Part shown: positions 1-20,400 of the stretch, piece by piece | Numbering within the stretch: position 1 is the stretch's first letter | How the letters are laid out: each line of letters opens with the position of its first letter | Source of the DNA: Rhea pennata | Taxonomy: Eukaryota; Chordata; Aves; Rheiformes; Rheidae | Direction of reading: 5' to 3' | NCBI RefSeq assembly: GCF_028389875.1 | Contig: NW_026907681.1 | Location: 2,170,001 to 2,234,000 of the forward strand | DNA length: 64,000 bases | Position numbers and translations under genes: made by a program | Notes under the pieces: model-generated | The model's input: the letters and a program-made list of their open reading frames with translations, nothing else | The model's database searches: none | What the model was told of the DNA's origin: nothing

Positions 1-113
1 GACTCACTCTGATGCGAGTGCTAGCTGGGCAAAACAAACTGATTGTAGAATTGCAACAGATTCTTTTTTAAAAAAGAAAAAAAGAAAAAAAAACACGGCC
101 CACCCCACTAACC

Positions 114-3100
114 TTGCAGACGTATTTGATGAACTCTAGAGCTGGGTTGTTGAGTGGCAAGTAGGAGCCAGGTAGCACTGAGAACATGTCTGAGGGCTCA
201 GTGGCATTACGGGAACCAGCCATCTTCTTCTGGATCTTCTGAGTGATGGTGAAGAAGCTCTGCGTGAGCTCGTTGGCCACGTAATCCTGTGAGAAAGTGA
301 TCACGCTTGGAGAGGAGGAGCAGAGAGAGCTCTTGAGCCATATGGAAGCATACGGGGACAGCAAGGTGGGCAGCTCCCTTCCTGCTGCAGGACTGGCCCA
401 GCAGTGCTGCACACAGCTCTCCCATGCCTAACTGTGGCTAACCGTACTCACCAGGCATGGCTCCCGTCTCTCCCAATGCCTCCTGGAACACCTGGCTCGT
501 GGCCCTCCTCTTGATGGGAGCGCTCCCAGGGGCATTGCACCGCAGCTCCTCCTTCATGCTGTGGTACACAGCCACAATGTAGGCTGCAGAGACACGTAAG
601 AAAAGCTCCAGATGCAGTCCACGATGGGAGAGTGGCACAAGCGCGACTGTGCTTGTCGACTCTCCTGGGGCACCAATGACTAATCAGGAACTAGTGACCT
701 TCTTCCCCTCTCTGAGAGAGTTCACACTGGTGCTGAAACCACCCAAACAATGATATTTACAGACACGGAGGTGGTTCCTTGTGTACTACATCCAGCACAG
801 CGCAGTCTTTGACTGTAAGGGGTTCTTTGGATCAACATCAGAACCTCCTCAGTAGCACAGAGAGCTTCAAGAAGCTGTGGGGAATGCTGTGCATATGGCT
901 TGGGCAGCAGCAGGGTGGGGATAGCTCTACTCACCAGAGGTAACATTCAAAGTAGGACCAGGTGAGCAGCAGACTGCACTCACCAGACACAATCATGAGG
1001 AAGCAGTTCTGACAGGAAGCAGCTTGGGGGAGAAACTGCACAATGTTCCAACTATTCTCTACCAAGTCCTCCACATTTGCTTCTCCATCCTCCTCCTCTT
1101 CTTCCTTATTCTCCTCTTCTTCCTCACTGTCCTCATCCAATACTTGACTCTTGCTAGTGTCCTGCTGGAATGGAGCACAAGCCATGCCCAGGCTTTCGGT
1201 TGGTGATGTCATAGCAATTCCCTATATCCAAACCAATAGCTCCCTGCTCAACTCAACCCACTGCACCCCTGTCTCTGCAGGACTGAGCACTTCCCATCTC
1301 TTACCTCCCCAGAGTGGACGCTAGGATGCACTCTTCCTTTGATACCTTCGTAATTTGCTGGATCCATGCACAGCAGGAATCCCCAGCAGTGGCAGAAGGA
1401 AATAGTCAGAGAGTGGAAGATCTCCTTTGAGTGGATGCTGGAGGGAAGAGACTGCAGTCACACACAGTGTTGGCATCTTCCCTAGCTAATAACCTTCTCC
1501 ATGGGAGGCAATGAGGAGCAGGCGATGTTAGCAAGAGAGCAGTTCACTTCTCACATCCAACCATGCTTCAGCGAATGGACTCAGTACAAAAGGCTGCAGA
1601 GCAGTCATTAGCAGAACTAAGGGCTGCAGAGGAATCATACCCACGCTTCAACTGCCTCTTGTGTCAAGACGCCTGTCTTAGCAGCCCACACATCATAGCT
1701 GGGATGCTGAGAGCTACCAGAGTATAAGAGACTGGGTAGAGCGCAACTGCTCACATTCTCCTGAAGGTCTCTTTAGATTGAATCATACAGATATTTTTGG
1801 AATATTTCCCCATACAGCACAGTTAAGGGACAGATCCCTACTCCGGGCATGATGGCGCAAGAACCAGGTGACCTTGTCCGCTTTCTTCCAAAGCTAACTT
1901 TGCAAGAAATGCAGTGCTGAGGACCAAGAAGAGGCAAGAATCAGCATCCTCCTTCCACACCTTGAGCCATGTCTTAGCTCAGCCTCCAGAAGATTATCTC
2001 CAGGCCTGGCTTGCTGAGCGTACCCTTTGGCAGCCAAGTGTGCCCCACCTGTTGATGATGTACTCCATGTAGCCAATGGCATCCTCAGTTCGCCGTTTCT
2101 TGGTGCACAAGATGATCTGGTTGAAGTTGGCATAAACCACTGAAGAACCCAGACGCTTGAACTCAGCCACTAACGGTCAAGCAGAACACAGGATCTGGAG
2201 GCAGCAGGCTGGAGGAACTGCTGCTATTTAGCTGCCATTAAACAGGGAACAGCAAACCACAGCACAACATACAATTCAGGAAGGATGTGCTGCTCCAGCA
2301 CAGCCAGTAGTCAAATGCGTTGGTCTCGCCATCTAAGGGAGCTCCAACCACAGGATGGCAGGCACTCCAACAAAAGTTGGACCAACTATGCATCTGGAAG
2401 TTACTGGGCCTTTCCAGAGGTTGTGCCACAGGTGCTCAGAAAGACACAGCTATGGGTGCCAATGGAGTACCACCCATGGCTATGTCCGTCTGCTCCACGC
2501 ACAGGGCATGGCAAGCTCCATTTTCACTTACTGTAGGAAAAGCTTCTTCATCACGTTGTGCAGAGGGCGATGCAAAGCTGGGTTATAAAGCAGTGAGGAA
2601 GGAGAGCAGAGCCAGCGGTAAAAACGAATCACCTGGTTCTCTGCACAGATGTTGGGATACTGTGTGATCTCCTTCACCCAGCTCACCACCATGCTCTTCA
2701 GAATCCTGCCACGGAGCAGAGATGAGCATCACACCAGGCACATGAGCCCTTCCTCCTTTCACACACTGACATGTTTTCAGATAATGCTAGAGCAAGTGGC
2801 AACTCTGCCAAAGCAGAGATGCACTAGCTCTCAGCACATAAGCCACAGGGCAATTATGTGCCCCTATGACCTTGTGGAGATGAAAAGAGAAACAGGAAAG
2901 GGCAAACTCTTCAAAAGCATCTCCTCACATATGCTGGCTGAGCCACTAGGGAGAGCTGATCCTCAAGCCTAAAAGGGAGGATGTCAACAGACAAAGCTGG
3001 GCTTCGCCTCCTTCCCTCTGCCAAGCCAGCTGCCTATTGTGCTTCAAGGCACCCCACAAACCACATGCTAGTAAGAATCTGGAGAGGCTAAAGCCAGCCA

Positions 3101-4398
3101 GTCAGCTGGGAAGGAGGACCCTGCCCTCTCGCAGGTACAGCCTGGGAAGCAGGACCCTGAGGGCATCAGGCAGGATGAAACAGATGCTCCATCTCATGCT
3201 GACCCTTACAGACATACCTGAAGGGGTTGGAGCACAGGGCACTCTCATCATAGCTGGCTGGAATGTTGGCACCTTGGTTCCCTGTCACCATGTCTTCTAG
3301 AGATGCCTGCTGGATCACATCAAAACTGATACTCACGCTGGGACCTTCTTCCATGTCATTGATGTGATGGGACTGTAACACTGTGTTTACAGCCAAGCTC
3401 TGAATATCCGGCTCCAGACACACTGTGAACAAACACAACCTGTCAACAGGCAAGCAGGGCAGAGAACCAGCAAGCACACAATCCCCTCTCCAGGTATGAT
3501 GAATGCACCCACTTGCCAGGACTTTCCACAAGTTGTAAGAGCTCTTTACAGGTGTTGCTGCATCTACCGAGTGCAACATCAAGATATTCATATCAGGAAA
3601 TGGTGAAAGCCTGTATGCTACTGCAGCAGCATGGGAAACTGTGATGCTCTCCAGACTGCCACACACCTTGTGTTACAGGCCTTAAAGGACACTTTTGGCA
3701 CATGGCCAGACCTCTCCCCTCTACAGCCATGATGCTATGTACGGACGGCCCCATTCACTGCACAGTTAAACAGCAGAGCACCTTCCAACAGAACTTGGAT
3801 CTACTTCCCCTCCAGGGGCCACCAGCTTTTTCTGGAAACTGCAGCAGAGGTGCTCAGAAGAACTATCAGTCAGCTTGTTTTGCATCACAGAAAGATTCAT
3901 CCTAGCGACCACCAGAAGTGATCTTCTGAATGCTGCTATGAGAGGCCACAAACTAGAAAATAATCTGTACTTAAATGCCTACATGCATTTTTCTATTGCA
4001 TACAGGACTCTATCCCCAGGAGATGCCAATTGCATACATCCTGTCCAGATCATTGCTCAACTTCTGAAGCTGTCAGAAACTGCAGAACTGCTCAGATACT
4101 CTTCTGCCACTGCAGCCATCCTTCTCCTGAGCTCATAGAAGAGCACTTGGCTCGGCTCCCACTCAGTGCTATCCTACCTGTGGAGTAGCAGCCAGGGTTG
4201 TTTATCTCCACTGAGGCTCTCTCGTCAAACTCCATAACTAAACGGTTGTCATCAGCCTCTTTACCCCCCAGCTCTGGGCGGGCCGTGGGTGAGAGCCACG
4301 CCAAATGGTTGTGGCGATGGAGGTGGTGGGAGAAAAACAGGTCAGAACCAAAGGTAGACATGTCATCAGGGAGATTCCCAATGGGGATGTGGTAATAT
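114..4398 (-). pseudogene. POLE: POLE copy A, C-terminal-half exon block
   Basis: Exons: 4,178-4,398 ([16 protein letters not shown] onward), 3,218-3,422, 2,532-2,705, 2,049-2,169, 1,305-1,437, 984-1,161 (acidic stretch followed by [18 protein letters not shown]), 452-583 and 114-305 ([17 protein letters not shown]). They match the inactive polymerase-like C-terminal half of human POLE. The exon at 2,532-2,705 ends CTACAG/taagtg, one G short of a normal donor. The zinc-module exons that should follow are not joined to this copy. They occur once, in front of copy B at 30,473-32,036. The left edge of the window coincides with sequence matching B at 32,091. Confidence 0.87.
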
Positions 4399-4625
4399 CT
4401 GAGGAAAGGAAAGAGGTACAGTCATCGGGGTAAACACATCAATAGAAGAACTGTGCCAGCATCATAGTTGCTTGTCCCAACAAGCGCAAGAGCACAGAAG
4501 GTGACAGCATGTGGCCTAATCTTGGCCTCAGGCTCCTGCAGTCTCGCTTTCCCACCCAACCAGGAACAAAGTAACCTCCCTAGGGGAATGTGGCCATGGC
4601 AGCAGGTGGGCCCAGGATCTCTCAC

Positions 4626-12379
<7,754 letters not shown>

Positions 12380-13465
12380 CTGCAAGGATACAGGAATGAT
12401 ACTGAGACCTCTTCTAGGCACGACACCCATCCTCGCACACCGTCCAGGGAAGGGGTGCAGGGGGTGACAGCTTCTGCAAGATTATCCATGCTCCAGCGTA
12501 ACTTCGGGGATATTTGAAAACGGGCTCACTACTTAACAGAGCATGTCTCAGTATGGGTAGAGAGCAGTTCATCTCATCTGAAGGGCAGATGGCTGAAACA
12601 GGTCAGCTGAATGGCATCTTGAAATGCCCCTTCGTTCACTGATCAGCTCCGATGTGAGCAGGCAGATAATGTTGGCCAATTAGCTGGCCTGACCTCCATA
12701 GCCAACTTGAGCTCTCTAGAACTGAAGGACGGTGGCTTTCTGCTAAGAACTCTACAACTCACAAAAGTCTACACCACTGGCACTAGGGCAAAACACAAAG
12801 CAGAGAAGAGATGGTGGCTGCTCCCCGGCCCTTGGAGTTCTCCTGCAAAGGAGGCTATATAGGGCAGCTAACAAGAAGAGATGATTGCATGTATGTTCCA
12901 CAGGGCAACACTTATGAGGCGGGGCTGACCCAGTAGTCAGCTGCTCACACATCTCACTGCTCTAAGGGGCCAAGGAGTTAGATTTAAGATCCTTCTAAAT
13001 TCACAGTGCACGTTCCCTTAAGATCATTTACGAGATTAAGGCCACTAAAATAAGCAGCGCTGAGGTGTGGTGTATCACACAGCAGAGAGAGAATTTGCCT
13101 CTAAAACTTACAATCTAGACAGTAGCACCAACCAGAAACAGGTAAAAGAGGCCAAATGAAGAGGGCAAAAGAAGCTTGGCTTGAGTGGGAGAAGGACAAA
13201 GATATAATCCTGACGAGACAAAAACAGAGTCATCTCTGCCAACAACTACTGGCTCAAAGAAAACCAACCCTCCCCCCCCCCCAAAAAAAACCCTTCAACC
13301 AACCAATAAACAAACCCACACAACAATGAACCACTCTCCTTGCTGTAACACTGTCTTTACCCAATAGCCAGCCTGAGGTCATGAAGAGCAACTTCTCCAA
13401 CCCTTCCCACCTAAACTCTAAGCAGGTTCATGCACTCAAGCCATGAATTTTATAATCATGTTCTA

Positions 13466-13639
<174 letters not shown>

Positions 13640-14799
13640 TCAGGTGGCCAGAGTCTGTTGAGGAGAAAGACAAATCAATCCCAGTCACATTTAATACAGC
13701 AGTTAACACGTACAACGGGAAACAAGGAAAGGTTGAAATCAGCAGGAAGATGCAAAAGGTATATTTCTGCATACAAACATCCCAGCGTGTAAAGAGTTAT
13801 CAGTTGGCTTAAGACTGCATTCTGCTTTAACCCGAATTACATAAGCCAGCTCCGAATTAGCAGAAATGGGGAAGATGAGCTCACTGCCACATATCTGCAC
13901 AGATGCCACTCTAGAGTGGTCAGGAGGCCACTCTTGGCCTACAGAGATCTCCAGGGCTTCAGCAGAAACCTCATTAAGGTGTCTCCTGGACTCTAGCAAA
14001 CTACTGCTCCGTTGCAATGCCTCGAGTACTACCATTTTGCAGAAGTGTAAATAACACAAATATACAGTGCAACACCAATGCCAGAAACACATCAAAGAAA
14101 TTCTATTCTTCCCTAAGCTTAAATTCTTTCAGGTGTCTGAAATTCAGCAAGATACACTGACAACTTCTCAAAGACACTGCATTAACTTAAAGGATTTCAC
14201 AAAGCTCTAACTCAAAGGTTCACTAATATTGCAGATGCCCAGAGATACAGCACAGGGTGGGAATACCTGAGGCTCCTCTGTAGCCGTCCGGCACATCTCT
14301 TCAGGGTCCAGCTCCACTGCATCATAACCCAGTTTTGCTTTCGCTGCTGCTTTCAGGTTGTGACTTCCCACTGGCAGGTAACTCTCTCTCTTCACCCACC
14401 TAGACAGAATAATGAAAATGCCAGTCGACGAAGAGACAGCCCTGCACTTCAGAAAGGGCTGCTACGTACACGTACAAAAAAGATCTTGATTACTCTAACA
14501 GGGAAAGGTGAGAGCAGAACATCCAAATGCAGTGGAATAAGAAGCTGCACAGCTTTAGACAGTCTGCATATCTACCCATGCTCTTAAATCCTGACTCGTA
14601 CAAATTCTGCCATTCAGATCATTTCTATTGCTCAGATTTTTCTCAACCCTCATACTTCAGAGACTTCAGAGATAAACATTTAAACACAGGAGGAGGTATC
14701 AGCAGGACTGTAAAGAGAGGCAGTTGTTTTCCAGAGTCTGGACACTGGTCCAATGTGAAAAAACATTCAAGTCACAACTGCCAAGACAGACAGCCCTCT

Positions 14800-14800
14800 C

Positions 14801-14834
<34 letters not shown>
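14800..14834. repeat. (CA)n microsatellite, copy A
   Basis: About 15 CA dinucleotides in a POLE intron. The homologous tract in copy B is at about 36,426-36,452 and is shorter and interrupted. Confidence 0.95.
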
Positions 14835-14836
<2 letters not shown>

Positions 14837-17077
14837 ACCCTTTCTTTTCCTCTCTGTGCGAGGCAGGCTGTTGGGTTAGAAAATGGCCCTGTGCCCACTA
14901 CAACAGTTTGGTCTTATCCTGTCCTTTTACCTGCTATCCAGGACAGTTCTCAAGCCCCCAGTGACAGCCACCAGCAGACTGTATAAACACAGTTAGTCGT
15001 TCAGGCTAGTGTGGGCAAGACGTAACTTCTGTACATAATGGCACACAACGGAGTACCGAGTAGAAGCAGCACAACCAAAGATGGGGGTGCTAGTCCTTTC
15101 CTAATAAGATGTAACCCATGATAGCAGTGCACAGAGATGGAAAAGGGACAGCATTCAAATACATCAACTGTAGGCATTTTATACAAATTAACAGATAAAG
15201 ATGCAGTTATACGGTACAGAGGCAGCATTCGGTACCTCAGACAATCCATGTGGATGCACTGCGGGGCTTTGTACTCTCCCTGGCTGCCCTTCTGAAATCC
15301 AATCTCCTGATACATATTAATTCCATGAGCTGCTGCTCTTGCTTCCACAAAAGGCCTGAGGAGAGAGACAATGCAGAAGAGAAGAAACAAAGCAGTCCCT
15401 TTCCTCCACCCCATCCCCACCCCAAGGGTTTCAGAATTGCTTTCTTGTAAGCTACTTAATGAGGAATTTTTCTTGTGAATTCTCCTTTGCTCCAGACCTT
15501 ACCCGTGAGAGCTGGCCACAGGGAAAACTCCCTGTAGGGCAGAGCTACTGCATGAAGGAAGCTGCTTGTTTACATCCTATACCAGGAGGCAGAACATTAT
15601 GATCGAGTTTCCCTCGCTCCCCAAAGGCTTGGCTGCTCTGGTCTCCCTATTGTTCTGCAGTTCTCTTTTGACACTTTGCCTGTTCTCCAGTTACTGAGGT
15701 CATCAGTGTACAAACATTGCCAAATCAACAACGATCTAGAAGTAGCTCAGCAATCCCAGGACCAACTGATGAGACTCTATAGAAGTTCGTATTTCAAAGC
15801 CAATAAACATAGCTCTGCTCAGGGAAAAAAAAAAAAAGTTCTGAATTCCACCTCCCCCTCTTCGACAGTCCTCTGCAGGCTGGCAATCCAAGACTCAGCC
15901 CAGCACTCCAGATAAAGAGCACATAATCAGGATGTAAACAGGTTCCCAAACTGGTTGGATAGTCTGCGTAGATAAGAACACACGTGGCTGCTATGTGACC
16001 TCCAGACAAAGGACATACAGGCTGGTATCCGATCGCACCCCATGGCCTAGACAACATTTCCTTTTAGAAACCAGGTCAGTTTTCATTCCTGATCTTACCA
16101 GTCAAAGAAGTCTCCATCGTATGTGACAATGATAGTAGGTTTGGTCTCCTGGACATGTTCAAACCACCTCTGGATTAAACGAGCCTAGTATGCAACAGAG
16201 GATTAAAAAAAAAAAAACCCAAAACAAAAAACATCTCCCCCACAAACACAAACACTCAGCAAATTCACCTCCTGCAGGCAGGCACTGGATATAATACAAT
16301 TGATGCAGTCCTTCCCCTCTGCTCTTGACCTAGCTAGAGCCCGATCTGCCTCATCATCACACCACGAAATGAAAGCATCACCAGCACTGTGACTGTCCGC
16401 TGTGCTCCCCAAAGATACACTCTATTGGGTGATAAGCTCTCTTTGGCCTACAAGAGACCAAGGCAGATAAAAAGCAGCCTGATTTCCCAAGTAGAACCTA
16501 CTTACCTCATCTGGTTCATTAGACACAGAATGGACCCTCACACTCCGGCTTGGGAGCAAATTCAAAGCCCTCAATATCCTCAGAGACAATCTCCTTGTTT
16601 GTGATCAGATAGCCCTAGAAAGTTGACAAAGGAAGAGTTACTGAGGACTCAGATCCCTGCTACACCAGGGACACGTTCCTGAACAACCTAACTAAAGGAT
16701 GAAATAGATATTTCATCCCTAAAGGATGAAATAGTCTTCCATCGATGAGATAATCCTTGCACAGCTTGATAGGTAGAGCTTTTGTGAAGTGGGAACGACT
16801 CTTTGGAGGTCACCTTCTGAACAATTGCTTACAATCAACTAAGGGTGCCAAAAGGGAGACAACTTAAGGACTATACTCTCCAAATTACTACTGCCCCTCA
16901 AAGGGGCACCAGTAGCCTTAGCTGGGTTCTCCAACATACAAAACGAGGAAATCCTTATGCATCATTCAGACTAGACTTCAATTTTATTTCCACAGCCATT
17001 ACATATAGACCAAGCAACTAGCAACAAAGCAAGCCAGGGACGAGACGGCCAAAGGTGACATGCTCGTTTGCTGTCTA

Positions 17078-17260
<183 letters not shown>

Positions 17261-18534
17261 TCAGCTTTAGAATATGATTTAACGAGCAGTTCTCATTAGA
17301 TTAACAACTAATTTACCTAAGTAGGTTTATGCACATCTCAGACCCAGTAGGCTTGACTGTAGGAGCCAAGGTAGCAACAGTGGTACCCACTGATAACCAA
17401 ACAGCAAAATTCATTAACAGGAGAGAACGGAATAACAAAAGCTTCTCTTTAATGCAACAACCCCCTTCGAGAAAGAGAGTCATCAGGATTGACAGCACGT
17501 GAGGAAACATTGCGCAGGCAAAAAACACTTATTACCTCTATGCCTTTATAATAAAGGTTTCTTATGGCACTGGATTTATAAAGCATAGCAACGAGTTTAA
17601 GAATAGTTGGGCACCCCAGGAATCACCTGGAACAAAAAATGTACACCTCTCAGTTGGGCAGGGAGTGCTCACTTCACTAGATTCCTCTTCCTTTGAAATG
17701 GTTCAACTGAAATCAGACATCAGGTGTAGGAAACCAAAGAGAAAATTGGAATTCTCATTTGTACTTTTTAGTCTGTGTGACTAGGGGAATCCTAAGAAGC
17801 CCATGGGCCAACCGTCCTAAGGAGACCTCTTTCCTTGACAGCATAGACGTATAGACATCGCTCGCCTGGTCTCGCTCACTGTTTTTCCTCACAGCAGGAG
17901 AGATCTCTTTCCGCATCTTCACCAAGTCCTCCACCACGTGGAAGGATAACCTAATTTAGTTCCGCTTAAGACCCACCAAGTGATTTGGCTACAAAGCAAC
18001 AAGACAGTGCCAGCTAAGGGTGGAAAAGAGTAATGAGGGAAAGGGAAGACTGCTAACAGTAAGAAACCGTTGGGAAGGCAAATTATACTGGCACACGTGG
18101 AAGAACTGGCCAAAGAAGAGGTAGTAATTGGATGGAAAGACTCGGAGTGAGAAGAGATGCTAGCAAGCACGTAAGCCAGCAAAGAACATGTGAGCTATGC
18201 CAGTTCACACCAAAGGCCATCTTGTCTTGTTGTCTGTTTCCAAGCGCAATCACCAGTACACACCCAAGAAAGAGTAAATGTATAGTATTTCCCTCTGCCA
18301 CAACACTCTTAATCTCCAAGCATTTCTAGCTCAGGAAGTTTCTTGAGCATCCTGTGAAAAAGACTACGTGCTGGAGCAGAACATATATTTTATTTACTAT
18401 TACTATAATAAGCAATTACTATCAATAAGCAATAATTAGCCTATTCATGATATGCAATGCAAACAGTGCTTGAAGATTAAAGGTAAGCATACTGCTTCCC
18501 TTTACTGCTTAGCCCCTTTCTACTCCACTTGAGC

Positions 18535-18562
18535 TCGAAAGAAAGAAAGAAAGAAAGAAAGA
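18535..18562. repeat. (GAAA)n microsatellite, copy A
   Basis: Tetranucleotide run next to POLE exon 5. Counterparts: about 40,163-40,198 in copy B (longer) and about 62,306-62,328 in copy C (reverse complement). Confidence 0.95.
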
Positions 18563-19289
18563 TTAGGGTTATTCAATAGTACAGCAGGCAGAGGAATACT
18601 GACCAGATCCAAATCTTCTTTGGGGACAGTTTCTAGCTCTGAAATGTTCCCTTGAAACTTCTTGGAGAGGAAGGATGACACTTCTTGTTCACAGCCCTGC
18701 AAAGAAACTGGAGAATGAGCAACAAAGCCAGACACTTCTCCAGAGGAGAAGACAGGCTCACAAGAGGTTCTGGTACTAGTGTCCTAGAAGATGGTTGGTC
18801 ACAAGGCCTCTCAGCTTACTGGGGAACCCTTCAATCAAACCTGCCCTTGTCTCTGGGACCTCGGCCACTAGTTTACTCAAGACCCCACTTGCCAGTGCGC
18901 ACCTTCCAAGTCCATACTCGCCTTCTGGGTAGCGATGTAGAAATACGGCTTATAGGGCAGGGCCACCCAGGAGAAATCAAAACCGGTGAACATTGCACGA
19001 CCCCGCAGCCAAGGAGAGAAACCAACCCAATGGTTCCCAACGGAAGCAACGGGCACTTGCTTCCGTGCACTGCCCTTGCTGCACGTTGCTGGCATTTGTG
19101 CGCCACATACACATCCCTGCATCTCTGCAGCACCCACCTTGGCCCCCAAGGGTCCCAGGTGGACCCAGCGTAGGGCAGACAGCGCTGCTGCCTTGTGGGT
19201 GATGCCTGGGGCCCAGAACAGCCAAACCGGTGGGGGCAGGCAGGAAGCCCAGCCCGGGCACCAGCGCTGCGCTGGAGGAACGGGATGCA

Positions 19290-19390
19290 CCTCGAAGCGG
19301 CTCCCATCCTCTGGGATGAAGTAGTCCACAGCGCTCACCAGCCGCCGGTCCTCACCCAGCACCTCAGGTCCTCACCCAGCACCTCCGTCT
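19290..19390 (-). pseudogene. POLE: POLE copy A exon 3 with 20-bp tandem duplication
   Basis: The exon encodes TEVLGEDRRLVSAVDYFIPE. A 20-bp unit (GGTCCTCACCCAGCACCTCA on the plus strand, from about 19,348) is present twice. Copies B (41,325-41,402) and C (61,109-61,186) have it once. The extra 20 bp shift the reading frame, so this change is private to copy A. Confidence 0.85.
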
Positions 19391-19434
19391 GCACATGCAC
19401 ATGGCCTGTTATGACACACGACCCCCCCCGCCCC

Positions 19435-19756
19435 CTCCCACCCCAGTCCTACTGGGTGCCTGTCAGTGACACCTCCCCTGCCCCAGTCCTACTGGGTGTC
19501 TATTGGTGACACCTCCCCTCACACCCAGGTCCTACCGGGTGCCTGTCGGTGACATCTCCCCCCCCTCCTGCCCAGGTCCTACCAGGTGCCTGTCGGAGAC
19601 ATCTCCCCCTCTCGTCGGTGACATTCGCCCCCCGTCCTACAAGGTGCATGTCGGTAACCCCCCCATCCTTGTCCCCCCTAGTCCTACCAGGTGCCTGTGG
19701 GTGATACCCCCCGCCGGTGACATCCCCCCCCCGGCCCAGTCCTACCGGGTGCATGT
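19435..19756. repeat. Minisatellite in POLE intron 2, copy A
   Basis: The intron between exons 2 and 3 consists almost entirely of degenerate repeats containing the phrase GTCCTACCGGGTGCCTGTCGG (plus strand) with C-rich spacers. Each repeat restates the exon-2 end plus 5' splice site (ATGCACCCG/gtaggact on the minus strand), so the array carries about eight copies of a donor-like sequence. Matching arrays lie in copies B and C. Confidence 0.85.
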
Positions 19757-20038
19757 TGATGAGCCAGCCCGTGCGCTCGCCACGCTCCGTGGGCCGCTCG
19801 AAGCCGAACAGTGTGTCCAGCCGCTCTGTGCGCTGCGAGCGCTCCAGGCGCTTGAGGGAGGACAGCGAGGAGCCATCGTCCCTGCAGGACGCCGCGCCGC
19901 CAGCCGCCGCCCAGTCCCCCACGCAACCCACCACCCCCTCCCCACACACACACACCTCCCGCTGCCGCCTGGCCCCAGTGCTCACTGCCCCCCCCAGCCG
20001 CCGCCGCCGCCCGGCTCCGCGCCGCCCCGCAGCACCAT

Positions 20039-20400
20039 CCCGCCGCGGCCGGAGCAGCCCCGCGCGCTGCCCCCACCTCCCGCGAGCGGGAAGCCTGCCA
20101 GCCCCGCCTCCCCAGGGAGAGCACCAATCAGAGAGCGGCACCGCAGCCAATGGTCGCTCTCTTCCTCGACCTCTGCCCCGCAGCACGGCGGCTGCGCTGG
20201 CCACGCCCCTCGCGGCACCTTCCCGGGCAGGCCCCGCCCCCGCCCCGGCTGCCGCTGCCGCGCACGCGCCTGCGCGGCGGCGCCCGGCGCGGCCCGACCC
20301 GGCCCAGCCCGGCGCGGCCTGTCGTGGGGCGGCGGCGCTGCGCGGGAAGCGGCTGCTGCTCCCGAAGCGGCGCCGTCACGGGGGCAGTTGCGGACCGGCG
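20039..20400 (-). promoter_or_regulatory. POLE copy A CpG-island promoter
   Basis: The sequence is very GC- and CpG-rich directly upstream of the POLE start codon. Two inverted CCAAT boxes lie at about 20,124-20,128 and 20,147-20,151. GC boxes lie around 20,230-20,246 and an NRF1-like GCGCCTGCGC at about 20,266-20,275. There is no TATA box. This fits a housekeeping replication gene. The same elements occur in copies B and C, where an LTR cuts the island at its distal end. Confidence 0.7.

Noticed and set aside
16203-16412. Minus-strand frame with AGDAFISWCDDEADRA
   Set aside because: Lies in a POLE intron between the exons at 16,099 and 16,506 and does not match POLE. Its conservation in B reflects duplication.
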